NCBI GenBank assembly: GCA_903924855.1
Contig: CAIYCW010000107.1
Span: 49,531 to 113,530, forward strand
DNA from: an uncultured Rhodospirillales bacterium
Lineage (GTDB): Bacteria; Pseudomonadota; Alphaproteobacteria; Acetobacterales; Acetobacteraceae
Length of the DNA: 64,000 nucleotides
Direction of reading: 5' to 3'
The notes under the pieces: model-generated
Databases searched by the model: none
What the model saw: the letters and a program-made list of their open reading frames with translations, nothing else
What the model was told of the DNA's origin: nothing
Translations under genes and position numbers: made by a program
Shown here: positions 28,619-37,511 of the stretch, piece after piece
How the letters are laid out: the number at the start of each line of letters is the position of its first letter
How positions within the stretch are numbered: the first letter of the stretch is position 1

Positions 28619-28692
28619 GCGGGTGTAGCTCAATGGTAGAGTCCCAGCCTTCCAAGCTGGCTGTGCGGGTTCGATTCCCGTCACCCGCTCCA
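28619..28692 (+). tRNA. tRNA-Gly (UCC), CCA-type end (CTCCA)
   Basis: gcgggtgtagctcaatggtagagtcccagccttccaagctggctgtgcgggttcgattcccgtcacccgctcca; anticodon TCC. Confidence 0.96.
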
Positions 28693-28723
28693 AAGCGCGC
28701 CCTGGCGTTTTGAAGGTTTTTTG

Positions 28724-28745
28724 GTTCTTTTTTTCAAAAAAGAAC
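28724..28745. repeat. A/T-rich hairpin repeat family, copy d
   Basis: GTTCTTTTTT-TC-AAAAAAGAAC with upstream gaaggttttttg flank. Confidence 0.65.
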
Positions 28746-28866
28746 ATTCCTGCTTTTTTGCAGAGTGTGGCCGTCGCCCCGTGGCCCGCATCATGCTTGG
28801 CTCCATCCCAGACATCACGACGGATTGACGCGTTTTTGCGGCGGTCCGCAGATCCGGAGCCAGACC

Positions 28867-30234
28867 ATGAACGCCAATTCGCCGCATGCCAGGGACATTG
28901 CCTATCTGGTGCATCAGCAGACCGATCTTGCGACCTATCAGCAGGAGGGCGGCGTGCTGATGGCCAAGGGCGATGGCGTGTATGTGACGGATGAGCACGG
29001 GCGACGCTATCTGGAGGCGATGGCGGGGCTGTGGTGTGCTTCGCTCGGGTTTTCCGAGAAGCGGCTGGCGGATGCGGCGTATAAGCAGCTGCTGGAGCTG
29101 CCGTATTACCACACGTTCTTTGCCAAGGGGCATCTGCCGAGCGTGGATCTGGCGGAGCAGCTGATCAGGCTGGCGCCGGTTCCGATGTCCAAGGTGTTGT
29201 TCCAGTGCTCGGGCTCCGAGGCGAACGACACCGCGATCAAGCTGGTTTGGTATTACCACAACGCGATCGGCAAGCCTGAGAAGCGCAAGATCATCGGCCG
29301 GGTGCGCGGCTATCACGGCAACACGGTGGCGTCGGTGAGTGTGTCCGGCCAGCCGCATATGGTGGCGGATTTCAACCTGCCGCTGCCGGGGTTCTTTCAC
29401 ACCGAGAACCCGAATTATTACCGGTTTTCCGAGCCGGGTGAGAGCGAGGCGGATTTTGCCACCCGCATGGCGCAGGCGCTGGAGGATCTGATCCTGCGTG
29501 AGGGGCCGGAGACGGTGGGGGCGTTCTTTGCCGAGCCGGTGCAGGGCGGGGGTGGGGCGATCACGCCGCCTGAGACGTATTGGGAGAAGATTCAGGCGGT
29601 TTTGCGCAAATATGACGTGTTGTTCGTGGCCGATGAGGTGATCTGCGGGTTTGGCCGCACCGGGCATATGTGGGGCTGCCAGACCTATAATCTGAAGCCG
29701 GACATGATCTCCTGCGCGAAGGCGTTGTCGGCGGCGTATCAGCCGATTTCGGCGCTGCTGATCGGCGAGAAGGTGCACCAGGCGATGCTGGATGAGAGCC
29801 GCAAGCTGGGCATTTTCGGCCATGGCTACACCTATGGGGCCCATCCGGTGGCCTGTGCGGTGGCGTTGGAGACGCTTGCGATCTATGCCGAGCGCGACAT
29901 TGTGGGGCATGTGCAGCGCGTGTCGCCGGCGTTTCTGAATGGGCTGGCGGCGCTGGAATCGCATCCGCTGGTGGGCAATGCGCGCGGCGTGGGGCTGATT
30001 GCCGGTGTGGAGCTGATGGCGGACAAGGCGAGCCGCACCCCGTTTGATCCGAAGCAGAAGGTGGGGGTGCTGGTGCAGGACAAATGCCTGGAGCAGGGGC
30101 TGATCGTGCGCGCGATCGGCGACCGCATTGCGTTCACGCCGCCGTTGATCATCACCGAGGCGCAGATCGGCGAGATGCTGGGGATGTTCCATGCGGGGCT
30201 GGATGCGGCCTGGGCGGCGTTGCAGGGCGCGTGA
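28867..30234 (+). CDS. Class III (omega-amino acid:pyruvate type) aminotransferase
   Basis: CSGSEANDTAIKLVWYY, FVADEVICGFGRTG, SCAKALSAAYQPISALLI (PLP Lys). Confidence 0.93.
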   Translation: MNANSPHARDIAYLVHQQTDLATYQQEGGVLMAKGDGVYVTDEHGRRYLEAMAGLWCASLGFSEKRLADAAYKQLLELPYYHTFFAKGHLPSVDLAEQLIRLAPVPMSKVLFQCSGSEANDTAIKLVWYYHNAIGKPEKRKIIGRVRGYHGNTVASVSVSGQPHMVADFNLPLPGFFHTENPNYYRFSEPGESEADFATRMAQALEDLILREGPETVGAFFAEPVQGGGGAITPPETYWEKIQAVLRKYDVLFVADEVICGFGRTGHMWGCQTYNLKPDMISCAKALSAAYQPISALLIGEKVHQAMLDESRKLGIFGHGYTYGAHPVACAVALETLAIYAERDIVGHVQRVSPAFLNGLAALESHPLVGNARGVGLIAGVELMADKASRTPFDPKQKVGVLVQDKCLEQGLIVRAIGDRIAFTPPLIITEAQIGEMLGMFHAGLDAAWAALQGA

Positions 30235-30319
30235 GGCGTGGGGGTGCGCGCTTGGGTTTGCGATGATTTGACGGGTTATTACGTTGCGGCGGGCCGGGCG
30301 CTGTGTTCTTGCTTCGTTC

Positions 30320-30985
30320 ATGGTTGTGCCGCAGAACATCGGGAGCGCCGGGCGCTTTTTTGAGATTGCCGAGGCCTTGTGCGCGGCGATTGGCAAGGCG
30401 GTGGGTGCTGGGTTCATTGCGGCCGTGCTGGCGGTGATGGTGGTGCGGCGCATTCAGCGCGTGCGGCGCGTGTTGCTGGTGCTGGAGGCGCGTTATCTGG
30501 CGGGGCGTGTGTTGCGCCGGCAGGTGACGCCGGTGGCGGTGGCGGCGCCGGTGGAGGCGGGATTGGCGGAGGCGGCTGAGGCCGCGCCGCCTGCACGCCA
30601 GGTGCCGGTGCGAAGGATGCCATTGCGGTTTGGCTGGCTGTGTCCGCTGGTGCCGGGGGAGGCTGCCTGTTTTGCCGGGCAGATGCGCGTGGTGCTGGCG
30701 GAGCCTGGCATGCAGGATCTGCTGGCGGCCTGCCCGCAGGCGGTGCGGCTGCTGCGGCCGCTGTGCCGGATGCTGGGCATTGAGCGTGCGGCCTATGTGC
30801 CGCCTTCTGCCTGGGCTGATGAGGAGGGCTGCGCTGAGCTGCGACCTCGGCGGAGGCTGCGCGTGCGGCGGCCGCGGATGCGCCGGGTGCCCCGGGAGAT
30901 CGAGGTGGATCTGGAGGCTGAGGATGCGCATTTCGCGTTCTCTGGTGTGCCACGACGGTTTCGGCTGCGGCCAAGGCCTGGATGA
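30320..30985 (+). CDS. Uncharacterised N-terminally TM-anchored basic protein (paralogue of 41662..42315)
   Basis: Shares FGWL...EAA..A.Q...VL..P.M..LL.A.PQA.RLL.PLCR.L.IE with the ORF at 41662..42315. Confidence 0.65.
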   Translation: MVVPQNIGSAGRFFEIAEALCAAIGKAVGAGFIAAVLAVMVVRRIQRVRRVLLVLEARYLAGRVLRRQVTPVAVAAPVEAGLAEAAEAAPPARQVPVRRMPLRFGWLCPLVPGEAACFAGQMRVVLAEPGMQDLLAACPQAVRLLRPLCRMLGIERAAYVPPSAWADEEGCAELRPRRRLRVRRPRMRRVPREIEVDLEAEDAHFAFSGVPRRFRLRPRPG

Positions 30986-31159
30986 GCGTGGGGATGAGTG
31001 CGGGGATGAGTGCGCGCTGAATGTTCCGGTGTGTGTTCGTTTTGATGTGGGCTTCCTGCAGGGCGTGTGGCAAAGGGCCTTGACTTCCGGGTCTCAACAT
31101 CCTTTTTTGCGCGTCCTGACGGTTCGCCGGTGGCTTCTGCCGCCAGGGGCGAGCGGGAT

Positions 31160-31236
31160 AGGGGCGTAGCTCAATTGGCTAGAGCGCCGGTCTCCAAAAC
31201 CGGAGGTTGCGGGTTCGAGACCCTCCGCCCCTGCCA
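31160..31236 (+). tRNA. tRNA-Trp (CCA), CCA encoded
   Basis: aggggcgtagctcaattggctagagcgccggtctccaaaaccggaggttgcgggttcgagaccctccgcccctgcca; anticodon CCA; upstream of secE. Confidence 0.97.
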
Positions 31237-31355
31237 GCCCGTGACGGGTCCGATTGGACCTTGCTCCGGGCGCCCGCATGGCCTTCCCATGGCGGAGCCT
31301 TGTCTTTCGCACTCTTCTCTTTCTCTTCTTCCAGCTGCCAAAGGACTCCAGACCC

Positions 31356-31559
31356 ATGAGTGGCGCGCTTACGGCTCCGTTCAAATTCTTCCGCGAAGTG
31401 CGGGCTGAGGTGGCGAAGGTCACGTGGCCGTCGCGCAAGGAGACGCTGGTCACCACCGGTCTGGTGCTGGCGATGGCGGCTTTGGCCGCGATCTTCTTTT
31501 TCGTGGCGGACCAGGTTGTGGGCATTGGCGTTCGCCTGCTTTTCGGCGTTGGCCAGTAA
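31356..31559 (+). CDS. secE: Preprotein translocase subunit SecE
   Basis: FFREVRAEVAKVTWPSRKETLVTTGLVL; followed by nusG. Confidence 0.96.
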   Translation: MSGALTAPFKFFREVRAEVAKVTWPSRKETLVTTGLVLAMAALAAIFFFVADQVVGIGVRLLFGVGQ

Positions 31560-31571
31560 GGAGCTCGGATC

Positions 31572-32102
31572 ATGGCAAAGCGTTGGTATGTGGTGCATGT
31601 CTATTCCGGCTTCGAGAAGAAGATCGCCCAGCAGATCAAGGAGCAGGCTGCCCAGAAGGGGTTGGCCGATCAAATCGATGAGGTGCTGGTGCCGTCCGAG
31701 AACGTGGTGGAGCTGCGCCGCGGGCAGAAGGTGAATGCCGAGCACAAATTCTTCCCCGGCTATGTGCTGGTGAAGATGGAGCTGTCTGACGATGCCTGGC
31801 ATCTGGTGAAGGACACGCCCAAGGTGACCGGCTTCCTGGGCACCAAGACGCGGCCGAGCCCGATCACCGAGGCGGAGGCGGACCGGATTCTGAAGCAGAG
31901 CACCGAGGGTGTGGAGCGCTCGCGCCCGGCGATTCTGTTCGAGATTGGCGAGCAGATCCGCGTGGCGGATGGCCCGTTCACCAGCTTCAACGGCACGGTG
32001 GAAGAGGTGGACGAGGAGAAGGGCCGCGTGAAGGTGAGTGTTTCGATCTTCGGGCGTTCGACGCCGGTGGAGCTGGAATACAGCCAGGTCGAGAAGGTTT
32101 GA
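31572..32102 (+). CDS. nusG: Transcription termination/antitermination protein NusG
   Basis: KRWYVVHVYSGFEKKIAQQIKEQA, KFFPGYVLVKMELSDDAWHLVKDTPKVTGFLG; C-terminal KOW domain. Confidence 0.98.
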   Translation: MAKRWYVVHVYSGFEKKIAQQIKEQAAQKGLADQIDEVLVPSENVVELRRGQKVNAEHKFFPGYVLVKMELSDDAWHLVKDTPKVTGFLGTKTRPSPITEAEADRILKQSTEGVERSRPAILFEIGEQIRVADGPFTSFNGTVEEVDEEKGRVKVSVSIFGRSTPVELEYSQVEKV

Positions 32103-32177
32103 GTGTTGTGGCGGGATACCGATCGGTGTCCCGCCCAACGAGCTGCGCGATCCGCTCAACTCGGAGAGCCAGGTCGT

Positions 32178-32213
32178 GGTTCGATGGATTGCTTCGCTTC
32201 GCTCGCAATGACG
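32178..32213. repeat. Dispersed 'CERSEAIHR' repeat, copy 2 (downstream of nusG)
   Basis: ggttcgatggattgcttcgcttcgctcgcaatgacg. Confidence 0.85.
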
Positions 32214-32358
32214 GTGGGTCATGGCATTTCTGGCGGTTGGATGCGCCCGCAGATCGTCATGGCAGGGACATTTTGGGTGGAGCTGCGGTCGGGTGGAGCG
32301 CGCGGCTCTGCTTGCCATGATGGGCTGGCTGGGCGGGGGTTATCCCATCCAGGCGCGC

Positions 32359-33792
32359 TCAGACGCTGATGACCCTGCCGCCCCAGGTGGGTAGCAGGTC
32401 GGCGCCTTTCTGGTTGGATGGGCCGATCAGCAGGTCTGGCCGCAGGCCGTAGAGCAGTTCGGCCGGGTTGTTGCTGTCGACCAGCACCACGAGGTCGATG
32501 GCCTCAAGCGAGGCGAGTTGGGCGGCGCGCACGGCTTCGGGCGGGCCCTGATGGCCGGCGCCGTCGCGTTCGAGGGCGACGATCAGGCGGTCGCAGGCGG
32601 CGCGGCTGCGTTGCAGCGTGTCGCTGGTGGCGGGATCGATGGTGGCGAAGCGGCCGACGGTGACGGCGGTCTGCCAGCCATCGCGGCGCCAGTTTTCGAC
32701 GCGGGCGGAGGCGGCTTCGAGGGTGACGACCTTGCGCAGGGCGCTGCCCTGCGGGGTGATGGCGGCCAGCAGATCGCCTTCGCGGGCGACGGCGATGCCG
32801 TTGCGGCTGAGCACGACGCCGCTTGCGATGCTGGCGATGCGGGCGGCCAGCGGCAGGTCGAGGCCGGCTGCGAGGCCTGCGCTGAGATTGGCGACCGTGG
32901 TGTCTCCGGTGCCGGAGACGTCGCAGATTTCGCCGGGCTCCACAGGCAGATGCATGACGCCGTGGCGGTCGACCAAGGTGAGTCCGTCTTCGGCGCGTTG
33001 CACGAGCACGGCGCCGAAGCCGTGCTGGCGGCGCATGCGTTCGGCGGCGCCGGCCACCAGGCCGTCTGTGCCGAGCTTGCGGCCGGCGAAGCGGGCGAGC
33101 TCCTCGGTGCTGGGGGTGATGACGTCGGCACCGGCATAGCGGGCATAGTCGCCGCTGCGGGTGTCGACGATGACGCGGCGGCCGGTGCTGCGGGCGATGG
33201 TGATGATGTCGGCGGGCAGGGTGCCGGCGAGCAGGCCTTTGTCATAGTCGGACATCACCGTGACGGTGGTGGCGGCCATGGCGTCGCGCAGGATGCGGAG
33301 CATGCGCTCGGCGAGTTTGGGGTGGATGGGGGAGACATCCTCGCGGTCGGTGCGAAGAAGTTGCTGGCCTTGCGCCATGTAGCGGGTTTTGCGCGTGGTG
33401 GCGCGGCTGCCCTGGACGAGAAGCCAGGGTTCGACGCCGGGCTGGCTGCCGATCAGGCCGGTGAGGTCGGAGCCGGCCTGGTCGTCGCCGACGACGGAGA
33501 CGAAGGCGACGGCGACACCGAGGGCGCCGAGATTGCGCACGACGTTGCCGGCGCCGCCGGGGACGGCGACCTCACGGTCCACGGTGAGGACGGGGACCGG
33601 GGCTTCGCGGCTGATGCGATCGACGGTGCCGTAGATGTAGCGGTCGAGCATGGCATCGCCCACGACCAGCACGGAGCTGCGTGCCAGCTTGCGGATGGCG
33701 AGCGCGAGTTCGGCGTGCCCCGGGTCGCGATGGGTGGAGGCGGGCGGGGAGGGGAGGTCGTCCGCGCCGTCGCGGAACTGCAATTCGTCCAT
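32359..33792 (-). CDS. hldE: HldE/RfaE-like heptose-7-phosphate kinase with degenerate C-terminal nucleotidyltransferase domain
   Basis: PfkB-type kinase with DVSGTGDTTVANLSAGLAAG; the C-terminal domain aligns with the HldE adenylyltransferase but lacks HxGH. Confidence 0.85.
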   Translation of the reverse strand: MDELQFRDGADDLPSPPASTHRDPGHAELALAIRKLARSSVLVVGDAMLDRYIYGTVDRISREAPVPVLTVDREVAVPGGAGNVVRNLGALGVAVAFVSVVGDDQAGSDLTGLIGSQPGVEPWLLVQGSRATTRKTRYMAQGQQLLRTDREDVSPIHPKLAERMLRILRDAMAATTVTVMSDYDKGLLAGTLPADIITIARSTGRRVIVDTRSGDYARYAGADVITPSTEELARFAGRKLGTDGLVAGAAERMRRQHGFGAVLVQRAEDGLTLVDRHGVMHLPVEPGEICDVSGTGDTTVANLSAGLAAGLDLPLAARIASIASGVVLSRNGIAVAREGDLLAAITPQGSALRKVVTLEAASARVENWRRDGWQTAVTVGRFATIDPATSDTLQRSRAACDRLIVALERDGAGHQGPPEAVRAAQLASLEAIDLVVLVDSNNPAELLYGLRPDLLIGPSNQKGADLLPTWGGRVISV

Positions 33793-33939
33793 GTCGTATC
33801 GCTAGCGCCAGTGCTGCGGCGGTGCAAGCACACCATGTGCGGGGGATCGGTGATCTGCAAACCACTTCTTAAGAATGTGGGGTCAGAGTGGGGGCACTCT
33901 CGTCATTTGCGGGGCCAGGATGGTCCGATCAGGCAGGTC

Positions 33940-35517
33940 ATGAACCAGTTCGACACGCAGCTCGCCTGGCGCTCCGCGGCCGAGCGGTTGCTGCAGGATG
34001 CGAGGCGGCTTGCGGGGCGGGGGGCGCAGGGGCGGGTTGCGGTGGTGCTGCATCTGTCCCGGCTGGTGGAACCGCGGCCGCATCATCGGCGGGTTGCCCG
34101 GGCGCTGATGCAGGAGGCGGCTTCGTGGCATGAGGGGCAGCTGTTTTTGCTGCCGGATGGCGATATGGCGTTGCTGTGTCGGGATTCGCAGTCGGTGGTG
34201 CCCCGGTCGGCTGAGTTGCCGCGTGTGGCTGATCCGCAGGCGCTGCCGGGTATGCTGGCGCGGCTGCTGGCGGTGGATGCGCCGGTGGGGTGCCAAATTG
34301 TGTCGGTTTGGCATCTGCCCCAGCAGATTGACGCGCTGCTTGACTATGCCACGCGCCAGCTTGCCGTGGCGCCGCGTTCAACTGCATTGCCGCCTCCCAA
34401 CCGCGTATCTGAGAGTCAGGGGCGTTCCATGTCTGCACCGTTTTCATCGGCGGGCTCGCCGACCAATCGTGTGACCAGTGTGGCTTGCAATCCAGCACTT
34501 CATGAGGAGGGGGGTGTTGGTCGGAGCGGTGGGGTTGGGTGGCTCGACGGTCTGGCTGAAACGGCAGGGATTGGCGATCTGCTCCAGCGCCAGACTGCGA
34601 TTGCGCTTGGGGCGGGAGGCCAGGGCCATTCGGGATTGCGCCCGCTTTACCATGAGGTGAGTTTTTCCATTGCTGGTCTGGAGGCGCGCATCACGCCGCC
34701 AGCCAATGTGAGCTCGGATCCTTATCTGTTTCGGCATCTCGCATCGAAGCTGGATCTGCGGATGCTGGAGATGTTGTTGCAGGACGTGGGATCGGGCAGC
34801 CCGCTCGATGTTCGTCAGTATGAGCGGGCTGCGCTGCATCTCAATCTCACTGTGCCGGGTGTTCTGTCGGCGGCTTTTGATCGTTTTGCTGCGGCTGCCA
34901 GTTCGCGTTCCGTGCGGGTTGGCGTGGAGGTGAGCCTGATCGAGGCGGTGGCGGATGGGCCGTTGTTTGCCCGGATGCGAGATCGGGTGCGGGAGCGTGG
35001 ATTCACCTTGGTGCTGGATAGTGTGTCGCATCTTGCTCTGTTGATGAGCCGTCCAGGTTTGTTGGGTGCAGATCTGATCAAGTTGGACTGGTCGCCGCGA
35101 TTGCCGGAACTGCCTGACAGTGAGCAGGCGGCTGTTGATCGGGCGCTGCATGACATCGATCTGGCGCGGGTGGTGCTGCATCGTGCGGAGACCGAGCAGG
35201 CGCTGCGTTGGGGTGTGGCGCATGGGATCCGCCGATTTCAGGGGCGGCATGTGGACGCGATGCTGGGCGCGTCGCGGATGGTGGGCTGTGAGTTTGCTTC
35301 CGGCTGCCGGCTGCAGCATTGCATGGAGCGTGCGGCCGCTGCCGACCTGGTCGGACGAGCCGGTTGCCACAACCAATCCCTGCTTGATGCTGGGGCGCCG
35401 GACAGCACGGATGCCATGTTTGCGATGTCGCGTGCCAATTGGCCTGCGGCCATATCGGCTGATGTCGTTGCAGGCCATGGGGCCCGGCATGCGTTGGCTG
35501 GAGGGGAGGCTGCATGA
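33940..35517 (+). CDS. Degenerate EAL-like domain protein 1
   Basis: Start MNQFDTQLAWRS. LRPLYHEVSFSIAGLEARI, LHLNLTVPGVLS, VGVEVSLIEA, GADLIKLDWS, IRRFQGRHVD fit a diverged EAL fold. The upstream part of the 32518 ORF is antisense shadow. Confidence 0.65.
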   Translation: MNQFDTQLAWRSAAERLLQDARRLAGRGAQGRVAVVLHLSRLVEPRPHHRRVARALMQEAASWHEGQLFLLPDGDMALLCRDSQSVVPRSAELPRVADPQALPGMLARLLAVDAPVGCQIVSVWHLPQQIDALLDYATRQLAVAPRSTALPPPNRVSESQGRSMSAPFSSAGSPTNRVTSVACNPALHEEGGVGRSGGVGWLDGLAETAGIGDLLQRQTAIALGAGGQGHSGLRPLYHEVSFSIAGLEARITPPANVSSDPYLFRHLASKLDLRMLEMLLQDVGSGSPLDVRQYERAALHLNLTVPGVLSAAFDRFAAAASSRSVRVGVEVSLIEAVADGPLFARMRDRVRERGFTLVLDSVSHLALLMSRPGLLGADLIKLDWSPRLPELPDSEQAAVDRALHDIDLARVVLHRAETEQALRWGVAHGIRRFQGRHVDAMLGASRMVGCEFASGCRLQHCMERAAAADLVGRAGCHNQSLLDAGAPDSTDAMFAMSRANWPAAISADVVAGHGARHALAGGEAA

Positions 35518-36704
35518 TATCTGCTGCTCGCCGCCGCCCCTCCAGAGACACGAAAGCGCAGCATCGCGAGGAGACGGCGCTGCTGGTGAGCCTCATCCGG
35601 GAGTGCCAACGTGCCGACATCCCGCGTCAGGCCGTGATCGTGCGTCTTTCGCGGCTGCCCCCGGAGCGGCTGAAGCCGCATCATCTCAGGCTTGCTCGCG
35701 CGGCGCTTGAACCGCTGGCCCATGCAGATCGTGCCCGCATGTTCGTGTTGCCAACGCTGGATATTGTCACAGTCTGGCGAGGCGCCGCAGAGGCTGCCCG
35801 GAGTGTCAGCCGGACTGCGGTGCTGCATCTGTTTGACGGAGACGATTTCGTTCCACCCATGCCAGACGACCTGTGGGAGGAATTGCAGCTGCCGCGGGAT
35901 GCGGAGCGTCTGCTGAGCCTGTCGCGCGGGCCGGAGGAGGAGGCTCCAGCTCCGGTCTCGGATCACGTGATGATGCCGCTTGATCCTGCGATGCTCGGCA
36001 GGCTGGAGGCGCAACTGGCGCAGGCCGATGTGGCCCGGTTTTCTCGCCGCCATCCGATCGCACGCGTGGCGCTGGATGGCAGCGTCCGGCTTGCTTGGGA
36101 AAAACGTGTGTTGTGCACCGCCGAACTGGCCGACAGCATGGTGCCGGGTCGCGACGTGGAGGCTGATCCTTGGCTGTTTCGCAGGCTGACCCGAACGATT
36201 GATCGCCGTGTGCTTGCGCTGTTGGCAGCCCCGGGTGAGCTGACTGATGCGGGGCCATTTGCCATCAATCTCAACGTGGCGTCGGTGCTTGCGCCGGAGT
36301 TTCTTCGATTTGACACTGCTTTGCCCAATGGGCTTCGAGGCAAGGTCACCATTGATTTCATGCCGGAAGACATACTGGCCGATCCTGCGGCGTTTCTGTT
36401 TGCCCGAGATTTCGCCAGAGCCCGAGGATATCGCCTGGCGCTTCAGGGTGTGGGGGCGGATCTGCTTGGTGTCCTGCCCCATCGCCGGCTGGGGCTGGAC
36501 TTGGTTCATCTGCGTTGGTCGGCGGGCATGCCTAGGTTGGACCTTGCGCCCACGCAGACGGAACCGCAGCGCATCGTATTGGGACAGGTTGCAACCCAGT
36601 GGGCGCTCGATTGGGGCACAGGCTGTGGCATCATCCATTTTGCAGGTCCACTGATCACCGAAAGGCTGAAGCAGCATGCCGACACGGCCCTCCTGATCGG
36701 ATGA
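35514..36704 (+). CDS. Degenerate EAL-like domain protein 2
   Basis: Paralogous to the preceding gene (DPWLFRRLTRTIDRRVL vs DPYLFRHLASKLDLRML; shared N-terminal LSRL..PHH..ARAL module); ATGA overlap. Confidence 0.6.
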   Translation: MISAARRRPSRDTKAQHREETALLVSLIRECQRADIPRQAVIVRLSRLPPERLKPHHLRLARAALEPLAHADRARMFVLPTLDIVTVWRGAAEAARSVSRTAVLHLFDGDDFVPPMPDDLWEELQLPRDAERLLSLSRGPEEEAPAPVSDHVMMPLDPAMLGRLEAQLAQADVARFSRRHPIARVALDGSVRLAWEKRVLCTAELADSMVPGRDVEADPWLFRRLTRTIDRRVLALLAAPGELTDAGPFAINLNVASVLAPEFLRFDTALPNGLRGKVTIDFMPEDILADPAAFLFARDFARARGYRLALQGVGADLLGVLPHRRLGLDLVHLRWSAGMPRLDLAPTQTEPQRIVLGQVATQWALDWGTGCGIIHFAGPLITERLKQHADTALLIG

Positions 36705-36767
36705 ATCGCCAGCAGCGACATCAAAACGTGCCTTGGCGGAACAGGCGGCCGGCTCTAATGGCAGCGC

Positions 36768-37511
36768 ATGAATGTCATCACGGTCGAAAATCTCAGCAAG
36801 CGCTACGGCGATGCGCTCGCGGTGGACAATGTCAGCTTCCACGTCCCGCGTGGCGGAACGCTGGGGCTGCTGGGCGGCAACGGTGCCGGCAAGACCACCA
36901 CCATTGCGATGCTGCTCGGCCTGTTGATCCCAACCAGCGGCCGGATCAGCATCCTTGGCCACGACATGGCCAAGGACCGGTTTGCCGCTCTGGCCAGGAT
37001 GAATTTCTCCTCGCCCTATGTCGCCCTTCCCGGCCGGCTGACGGTGCGCGACAACCTGGTGGTCTACGGTCATCTCTACAACGTGGCCCAGATCCACATC
37101 CGCATCCAGGAGTTGGCGGCGGAGCTCGATCTCGGCGCCCTGCTCGACCGACCGGCCGGCGAGCTCTCCGCCGGACAGAAAACCCGCGTTGCGCTGGCCA
37201 AATCGCTGATCAACCGGCCGGATGTACTGCTGCTGGACGAACCCACCGCCAGCCTCGATCCGGACACCGGAGATCTCGTCCGCTCCTGGCTCGAGCGATA
37301 CCGCGCAACATCCGGCTGCACGATGCTGCTCGCCAGCCACAACATGGCCGAGGTCGAGCGCCTCTGCTCGGACGTGGTGATGCTCAAGAACGGGCGCATC
37401 GTCGATCACGCAACACCCGCCCAACTGCTCGAACGATATGGGCGAGACGATCTTGAGCAGGTCTTCCTCGACATTGCCCGCAACCGCGCCAGCGCGGAGG
37501 CAGACGCATGA
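36768..37511 (+). CDS. ABC transporter ATP-binding protein (ABC-2 exporter)
   Basis: GGNGAGKTTTIAMLLGLL, LSAGQKTRVALAKSLI, LLLDEPTASLDPDTGD. Confidence 0.93.
   Translation: MNVITVENLSKRYGDALAVDNVSFHVPRGGTLGLLGGNGAGKTTTIAMLLGLLIPTSGRISILGHDMAKDRFAALARMNFSSPYVALPGRLTVRDNLVVYGHLYNVAQIHIRIQELAAELDLGALLDRPAGELSAGQKTRVALAKSLINRPDVLLLDEPTASLDPDTGDLVRSWLERYRATSGCTMLLASHNMAEVERLCSDVVMLKNGRIVDHATPAQLLERYGRDDLEQVFLDIARNRASAEADA

Noticed and set aside
33855-33880. CCACTTCTTAAGAATGTGG near-palindrome between hldE and the EAL-like pair
   Set aside because: The inner (TTCTTAAGAA) and outer (CCAC/GTGG) symmetry centres do not coincide; insufficient for an operator call.
32518-33939. N-terminal about 470 aa of the 999-aa + ORF upstream of the first EAL-like gene
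   Set aside because: Lies antisense to hldE and reads as Gly/Ala/Asp low complexity; the true start is taken as ATG 33940.
20000-34000. GGGCAGGG (KOPS-like) octamers on the + strand as support for a terminus
   Set aside because: Several occur left of the switch, but a few + strand copies also occur on the right (for example near 44.7, 60.7 and 63.6 kb); a computed count is needed.
36705-36767. Search for a dif site at the skew switch
   Set aside because: No sequence resembling the XerCD core (CGCATAA...TTATG) was found by eye here or in adjacent intergenic regions, so no dif is claimed.
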